A model generated the notes under the pieces. The model worked only from the letters and a program-made list of their open reading frames with translations, did no database searches and had not been told where the DNA came from. This document shows, piece by piece, positions 55,068 to 59,663 of a stretch of 59,663 nt of DNA (the first letter of the stretch is position 1; every line of letters starts with the position of its first letter). Source of the DNA: a virus; the IMG/VR virus record IMGVR_UViG_3300034356_001545, positions 1 through 59,663 of that record; one strand, given 5' to 3'. The translations under genes and the position numbers were made by a program.

Positions 55068-55315
55068 CGTGTTTGGATTAGCATTTCGTTTTTAGCACTT
55101 GTGTAGGCTAACGCTGAGTCTAGCCGTCTGACGTGTTCGGTGTACTTTTCTACCTTCACCTCAAGTTCACCCACTCTTGTTTGACAACGCTCATCGGTTG
55201 TTGAGTTGCTCATTTTCTGGTCAATGTATAAATAGCCTACGGCTGCCAATGCAATAAACGCTATTGCTGCGGTGGGGTTCTTTTGGAACTGCTCAAAGTT
55301 GACGGGCATCTTCAT
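55064..55315 (-). CDS. Membrane/coiled-coil protein of lysis cassette, 83 residues
   Basis: Membrane helix AAIAFIALAAVGYLYI (residues ~15-30) followed by a charged coiled coil (VGELEVKVEKYTEHVRRLDS). Overlaps both neighbours by ATGA, so translation is coupled to the holin. It may be a second spanin-like protein. Confidence 0.5.
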   Translation of the reverse strand: MKMPVNFEQFQKNPTAAIAFIALAAVGYLYIDQKMSNSTTDERCQTRVGELEVKVEKYTEHVRRLDSALAYTSAKNEMLIQTR

Positions 55316-55566
55316 TTCTTAGCGAACTTTTCTAGTCCTGCGATTCCAAATGATCCTAGGGTAATGATTACAAAAGAATTATAAGTGAACTCGTTAATAA
55401 CTAGGTCTTTACCCATAACGCCAGAGACAACGTCCGCAACCATTACTATAACCATTACAGCAAATGACATAAAACCAATAATGGTTTTCTCATTCCAGTT
55501 GTTGTCATCTTTAAAGATGGAGGCAAAGCCCATAAGTTTTTCTTTTATGTAAGTAAAAAATTTCAT
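55312..55566 (-). CDS. Holin candidate, 84 residues
   Basis: MKFFTYIKEKLMGFASIFKD and two membrane helices: TIIGFMSFAVMVIVMVADVV and YNSFVIITLGSFGIAGLEKF, ending with KK. Two-helix small proteins at this place are class II holins, which let the M15 endolysin out. ATG 55566 was taken; a longer frame would include promoter and terminator DNA. TAACTTTG box 29 nt upstream. Confidence 0.65.
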   Translation of the reverse strand: MKFFTYIKEKLMGFASIFKDDNNWNEKTIIGFMSFAVMVIVMVADVVSGVMGKDLVINEFTYNSFVIITLGSFGIAGLEKFAKK

Positions 55567-55595
55567 CTGTTTAAATGAATGGGTTTGAAGTAGTG

Positions 55596-55603
55596 CAAAG
55601 TTA
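55596..55603 (-). promoter_or_regulatory. Late promoter -7 box (TAACTTTG) for lysis cassette
   Basis: Minus-strand TAACTTTG, 29 nt before the holin ATG, just after a terminator. Confidence 0.5.
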
Positions 55604-55634
55604 TGCCAAAAAGAAAAGCCCCTTGCGGGGCTTT
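55604..55634 (-). terminator. Rho-independent terminator
   Basis: Minus-strand AAAGCCCC/GGGGCTTT around GCAA (55615-55634) followed by TCTTTTTGG, ending the transcript of the 86-residue gene. Confidence 0.8.
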
Positions 55635-55690
55635 GCCTTAACCAGCTTATGATAAGCCCCATACTCAGGGACCCATCTGCTCGTTAGTAT

Positions 55691-55951
55691 CTACTCTACA
55701 ATCTCAGCCTCTGGTACACCGTTGGGGGTGAACTCGCCAGTGTTGAGGTCGATGGTTCCGTCTCCGTACTGCTCGTATATTTTCGCTCTCACGTCCTTCA
55801 TAGACACCTCAGCCTCCTCAAAGGAGGCGATTAGCTTAGCCTTGCGTGATTCGATAAGTGTAATGGTGCCAAGCTCAGTCTTGATTGCCTCCATTGATGA
55901 TTGAAGCTGCTTGACAGTGTCGATGAGTTCCTTTGTTACTTGTGATGACAT
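55691..55951 (-). CDS. Small coiled-coil phage protein, 86 residues
   Basis: A helical protein (MSSQVTKELIDTVKQLQSSM) with ITLIESRKAKLIASFEEAEV and an end GDGTIDLNTGEFTPNG. I recall similar small proteins next to lysis genes in Bacteroidota phages; unknown role. It is a single-gene unit: TATATTTG box 17 nt upstream, terminator downstream. Confidence 0.6.
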   Translation of the reverse strand: MSSQVTKELIDTVKQLQSSMEAIKTELGTITLIESRKAKLIASFEEAEVSMKDVRAKIYEQYGDGTIDLNTGEFTPNGVPEAEIVE

Positions 55952-55968
55952 ATATTTAATTGTTTGTG

Positions 55969-55976
55969 CAAATATA
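55969..55976 (-). promoter_or_regulatory. Late promoter -7 box (TATATTTG)
   Basis: Minus-strand TATATTTG, exactly 17 nt before ATG 55951. Confidence 0.55.
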
Positions 55977-55987
55977 CAAAGTAAAAT

Positions 55988-57064
55988 CTATGCTGCTGGA
56001 TCTTGGACTCTAAATGGGGTATTCCGCTCATTAAGATCCATTGAATACGTTCCGCCTGTGTCAATTCCAATGCTCGGGGTATCGTTCTCGAAGTTATAAA
56101 ACAAAAGGGCTGACGATATACCCGTATATGATGCAATAGGGGCAACAGCTCCACCATTATATATGCTTGTAACATTTGTCTGAGTAAGGGCAGTCTGTAA
56201 GAATATAGCAAAGCCATCAAGTTGGCATTCTGCAGATATATTAAAAATGCCACCAACATACAGCCTGTTATTGGTCCAGTTTGGTCCCGAGAATGAGGAT
56301 GATCCAAATGTAAAAGATGATCCATCTGCGGGTGCTGTTTGCCAAGTAACAGTAAGTGGTGAATCATTCCAGTACCACGTAGCGTATGTAGATGTTCCAA
56401 TTGCGCTGTAGTCAATGACAATAGTTATCAATGAGTATCCGTTAACATCAACATATCCGGTATTGCTATTATCCCAATAATTATTCGGATTAATTCCTGA
56501 AATTGAAGAATTGTTCGCGTCGGCTAAGTTTACCTTACTTGTTACAGAACTACCTGATGCATTTGTAAAAATAAAAATTACATTGGCATCATAAGTTCCC
56601 GGTGATAAAGTATTTTCATCAAGATCCCAGTATATTTCTAGAAGTTGAGTGCTTGATCCGGGTGTAATGGGAGAAAGCTCCATAAGTCCACCGCGATTTA
56701 CTCCTCCGGGATTCACCATTTTCATCCAAAAGCTTACGGTCATTGTAGATGCTGGGCTTGGCCTTGATGATGAAACAATGGTCCAGTAGTCTCTAGTAAA
56801 TGAGTAAAGCATATCCTCGGTTCCTGTATTTATGTCATCAAAAAATGCAAAGTTTGAATTTAAACAGGGAGCTAGATGATTATACCCATACCACTCCGAA
56901 TAGGCGTGGGGAGCAGTTCCATTGGGAAAGTAAGGACTGCAGGTGTTGATGGTAGCATAAACACCAGTTGCTGCGTCAGTAATAGACATTACAGCTGTTG
57001 CGGAGCGTCCAAGCTCTACGTTGATGTCGCTGGCCTCTAGAGGGCCCGAAAGGGGTAAGGTCAT
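55988..57064 (-). CDS. Tail adhesin with LamG/concanavalin-like domain
   Basis: 358 residues. The N-terminus MTLPLSGPLEASDINVELGR matches a motif at the start of many phage tail adhesins (S-G-x-I-x-ASDINxELG). The following ~280 residues form a lectin-like beta-sandwich (STMTVSFWMKMVNPGG, YSLITIVIDYSAIG, NRLYVGGIFNISAECQLDGF). It probably binds a surface glycan. Coupled to the S74 fibre by ATGA. Confidence 0.7.
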   Translation of the reverse strand: MTLPLSGPLEASDINVELGRSATAVMSITDAATGVYATINTCSPYFPNGTAPHAYSEWYGYNHLAPCLNSNFAFFDDINTGTEDMLYSFTRDYWTIVSSSRPSPASTMTVSFWMKMVNPGGVNRGGLMELSPITPGSSTQLLEIYWDLDENTLSPGTYDANVIFIFTNASGSSVTSKVNLADANNSSISGINPNNYWDNSNTGYVDVNGYSLITIVIDYSAIGTSTYATWYWNDSPLTVTWQTAPADGSSFTFGSSSFSGPNWTNNRLYVGGIFNISAECQLDGFAIFLQTALTQTNVTSIYNGGAVAPIASYTGISSALLFYNFENDTPSIGIDTGGTYSMDLNERNTPFRVQDPAA

Positions 57065-59663
57065 TTTAATTTAGATTCTAATTGTTCAACACGAGCAGCG
57101 AGTTCTTTATTGGCCTCTATAAGGAGGCCAATTAACTTTTCGTATCGTACTGCAAGATAGCCCGTGTCGTTTGTACGTATTGCAGTAGGCATTACCTCTT
57201 GCACCTCTTGTGCGATTACACCAGTGTCGTGTCCTTCATATCCGTGAGCGTGTTTCAGCTCTGGCTTCCAGTCGAACTCCACACCAGTGAGTGACTTCAC
57301 TTTGTCAAGTGCGTTCTCAATTGGCTTAATGTTTTCCTTTAGGCGGAGGTCGGAAGACGAGAATGCTACGATGTCGTTGGATGCATCAATGCGTCCGTCA
57401 GTAGTATTGGGATTAACCCCAACGCCAATAGAGCCGGAGGACACCTTTATATCTCCACTTACTTCTAACTTATATGAGGCGCTTGATATTCCTATTCCAA
57501 TTCCAGTTCCATTGTCTGATGCAATTGATGTTACTAGTTCACTTGGACTGCTCCACTTTGCTAAAAAATTTGTAGTTCCCAATCCTAATTGAGCATACCT
57601 GTCATCAAGATCTGTAACTCCAACCCCAAGCACGTGACCAAACTCATCGATGGCTATGTTTTGAAGAACATATCCATCGCTGTAATCTGTAGAGCTAGGA
57701 GAAGCAGCATCGCTAAGGCTACCAATTGCAATTGCCACTTCGCCAAGAGCTTCAAATATTCCTCCGTCGGCTATCACTCGATCCCTAAATTCTTCGGCGG
57801 TTACGAAGTCAGCACCATCAGCAACTCCGTGGGTAACAGTTATCGAGCCACTCGTGGTGATAGGTCCACCTGCAACTTCAATGCGGGCTCCTGCTGTAAG
57901 ATTAACGCTGGTAACCGTTCCCGTATTAGTGGTAAATCCACTAGGGTTAGAAGCTAAGTAATAGGTACTGTTATCGTAGCTTATGGTTGTGCCGCTTGCC
58001 TTTACAAAACCAGTTCCATTAAGCTGTGGTTGTTTGCTGTTGAAGGTGCCCCAATCCGTAGAGGAAAGGTATCCGTCTGTAGAAACTCCAGACTGGGTAA
58101 TGCCAATGGTACCAGTTGTAGTAAACGTTCCTCCAGTGATTGGTGCAGTAGTGGCTACAGATGTTACCGTACCCACAAACTGGTCCGTATAGTTTGGGAT
58201 GTTTAAGGTGTTGCTGATAAACGTAGCGGCCCCAGTACTGCCCGTGGTAGTCAAAGTAATCGCTGACTGCTTACCATTAAATGTAGTCCAATCAGTAGAA
58301 GACAAAGCGCCTCTGTTGGCAGCGCTAGCAGTTGGAACCTGTAAGGTAATTACTGGAGTCGTTGTACCGTTTACAACGGTACTCGACAGGTCTGTACCTG
58401 TGGTCCCTATGGTGAGGGCTGCAACGCTAGTAACGGTGCCGCCGGAGGATGGGGATGAATTGGTAACAGTGAAGCTGGGGTAAGTTCCGCTTACACTGAT
58501 ACCTGTTCCCGCTGTTAGAACAACTGTTTGGTCGGGGGCGGTATTAGTAACCGTAATGGAACCACTTGATGTAATAGGTCCACCACTAACAGATATTCCA
58601 GTGCTTGCCGTGAGGTTCACGCTGGTTACCGTGCCAACGAACTGATCGTTTGAAGTGACCGTAAAGCTTGGATAGGTTCCGCTTATAGTAGTAGTGCCTG
58701 CCCCTGTCAGCGAAACGACTTGATCTGGTGCACTGTTGGTGATGATGCCAGTTGAGGTATCGTATGTAATGCCAGTTCCCGCGCTTAACGCGGAACGGGC
58801 TCTAGCGTTGGTAAAATAAAGGTTTGTAGGCCCCTCTATAATATCATCAGTGTCGAGAGTAATAGAACCCACTCCAAGCAGGTGCCCGAATTCATCTAAG
58901 ACAATGTTTTGAAGTACGGTACCCCCGCTGTTGTCGGTGTCTTGTGGGGTGGCGATATCTTCTAGTGAGCCAATTGCGATAGCCACATCGTTAAAGGCTT
59001 CAAAAGTTCCTCCATCAGCAATAACCCTAAGGCGAAATGACTGAGCAGTAGTAACATCCGCTCCGCTACTTGTTCCGTGTGTTACTGTAATTGAACCGCT
59101 AGTTGTTATTGGACCACCACTTACCTCAATACGATCACCAGCGGTAAGGTTAACACTAGTGACCGTCCCAACGAATTGGTCTGCGTAGTTGGGAATGTTT
59201 AGCGTATTGCTGATAAATGTTGCAGCCCCTGTGGTTCCTGTAGTTGTAAGGGTTATCGTTCCCTGCTTGTTGTTAAAGGTATTCCAGTCCGTAGAACTTA
59301 GAAACCCGCTCGTAGTCGTGGTTGCTTGAGATACCTGTATTGTGGTACCGCTTCCAATGACCGCCCCGGTGCCTCCCGTAATTGTAAGAACGGAGGAGGT
59401 CGCTTCTGTTAGGTTGCCTTTTGTAAGCGCTGGCTCCTTGCTATTAAACGTATTCCAATCGGTTGAACTTAGGTATCCGTCCGCTGCAGCTCCAGACTGA
59501 GTAATCCCAATAGTGCCAGTGGTGATTATTGTACCGCCAGTAATCGGGGCAGTAGTGGCTACAGATGTTACGGTCCCTACAAACTGATCCGCAGAGTTGA
59601 TGGTAATGGTATCCGTAGTTGCGTTAGTGGTAATCGTTACATTAGTACCAGCAACAATGGTAA
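57061..59663 (-). CDS. Tail fibre with repeats and C-terminal S74 chaperone, 5' end cut
   Basis: The frame stays open to the window edge; the first in-frame start (GTG, 58986) is internal, so the gene continues upstream. It is built of repeats (NIPNYTDQFVGTVTSV, STDWGTFNSKQ and DGGxFEA units). The C-terminus FSSSDLRLKENIKPI with GVIAQEVQEVMP is the peptidase S74 intramolecular chaperone, which folds trimeric fibres and then cleaves itself at the Ser of SSSD/SDLRLK. It ends in a coiled coil (EKLIGLLIEANKELAARVEQ). Confidence 0.85.
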   Translation of the reverse strand, partial: TIVAGTNVTITTNATTDTITINSADQFVGTVTSVATTAPITGGTIITTGTIGITQSGAAADGYLSSTDWNTFNSKEPALTKGNLTEATSSVLTITGGTGAVIGSGTTIQVSQATTTTSGFLSSTDWNTFNNKQGTITLTTTGTTGAATFISNTLNIPNYADQFVGTVTSVNLTAGDRIEVSGGPITTSGSITVTHGTSSGADVTTAQSFRLRVIADGGTFEAFNDVAIAIGSLEDIATPQDTDNSGGTVLQNIVLDEFGHLLGVGSITLDTDDIIEGPTNLYFTNARARSALSAGTGITYDTSTGIITNSAPDQVVSLTGAGTTTISGTYPSFTVTSNDQFVGTVTSVNLTASTGISVSGGPITSSGSITVTNTAPDQTVVLTAGTGISVSGTYPSFTVTNSSPSSGGTVTSVAALTIGTTGTDLSSTVVNGTTTPVITLQVPTASAANRGALSSTDWTTFNGKQSAITLTTTGSTGAATFISNTLNIPNYTDQFVGTVTSVATTAPITGGTFTTTGTIGITQSGVSTDGYLSSTDWGTFNSKQPQLNGTGFVKASGTTISYDNSTYYLASNPSGFTTNTGTVTSVNLTAGARIEVAGGPITTSGSITVTHGVADGADFVTAEEFRDRVIADGGIFEALGEVAIAIGSLSDAASPSSTDYSDGYVLQNIAIDEFGHVLGVGVTDLDDRYAQLGLGTTNFLAKWSSPSELVTSIASDNGTGIGIGISSASYKLEVSGDIKVSSGSIGVGVNPNTTDGRIDASNDIVAFSSSDLRLKENIKPIENALDKVKSLTGVEFDWKPELKHAHGYEGHDTGVIAQEVQEVMPTAIRTNDTGYLAVRYEKLIGLLIEANKELAARVEQLESKLK

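Noticed and set aside
1-59663. In-frame fusion of the left-edge protein with the right-edge fibre across a circular junction
   Set aside because: A frame match has a one-in-three chance, and the left protein resembles a ~110-residue standalone protein, unlike a fibre N-terminus.

Overview
The window reads as nearly all of one tailed phage (podovirus-like) that infects a Bacteroidota host, close in style to crAss-like and Cellulophaga-type podoviruses. The grounds are: a TerL, portal, scaffold, major capsid, two ~240-residue ring-type proteins and a very large tail protein; tail fibres ending in a peptidase S74 chaperone; almost no Shine-Dalgarno sequences but A-rich leaders; and many copies of the Bacteroidota -7 promoter box TAnnTTTG, several with a TTG box 20 nt upstream. 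No integrase, tRNA or CRISPR array was seen. Family-level assignments come from reading protein sequences without database searches.

Layout. The genome has two arms. From 14.36 kb leftward, and again from the right end down to 32.7 kb, nearly all genes are on the minus strand and are late or structural. If the molecule is circular or circularly permuted, this is one continuous late arm. In order of transcription from the right end it holds: S74 tail fibre, LamG-like adhesin, lysis cassette (holin and membrane/coiled-coil proteins), two small basic virion-type proteins, scaffold, major capsid protein, a conserved capsid-associated protein, two ring proteins, a 1719-residue tail protein, two internal or ejection proteins, a 2662-residue polyvalent protein and a lipoprotein that could be a one-piece spanin. 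The left part holds: GIY-YIG endonuclease, M15 endolysin, an EF-hand basic protein, a methyltransferase, a secreted lipoprotein, a fibre-like protein, a doubled GroES-like protein, a TerS candidate, TerL, portal, small decoration proteins, an HNH endonuclease and another fibre. One plus-strand gene (winged helix, 10.2 kb) interrupts the late arm.

The early arm runs on the plus strand from 15.28 to 32.55 kb. It starts with about 25 small, mostly unknown genes, followed by a recombination and replication block: ERF annealing protein, PD-(D/E)XK exonuclease, a primase/helicase fusion, RusA, a DnaA-domain-IV-like protein, a glycosyltransferase, another PD-(D/E)XK protein, and class I ribonucleotide reductase (nrdB, nrdA). 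A plus-strand terminator at 32.65 kb closes it where the two arms converge.

The arms diverge from a 0.9-kb noncoding region (14.4-15.28 kb). It holds a plus-strand promoter feeding straight into a run of stem-loops, four ~20-bp iterons, a 28-nt alternating purine/pyrimidine tract, and eight C-runs (G-quadruplex potential on the minus strand). It is the best candidate for the replication origin and a structured RNA. Shortly downstream, two early genes carry the same three-way-junction leader RNA, in which paired bases have changed together. This is the strongest candidate for an undescribed element here.
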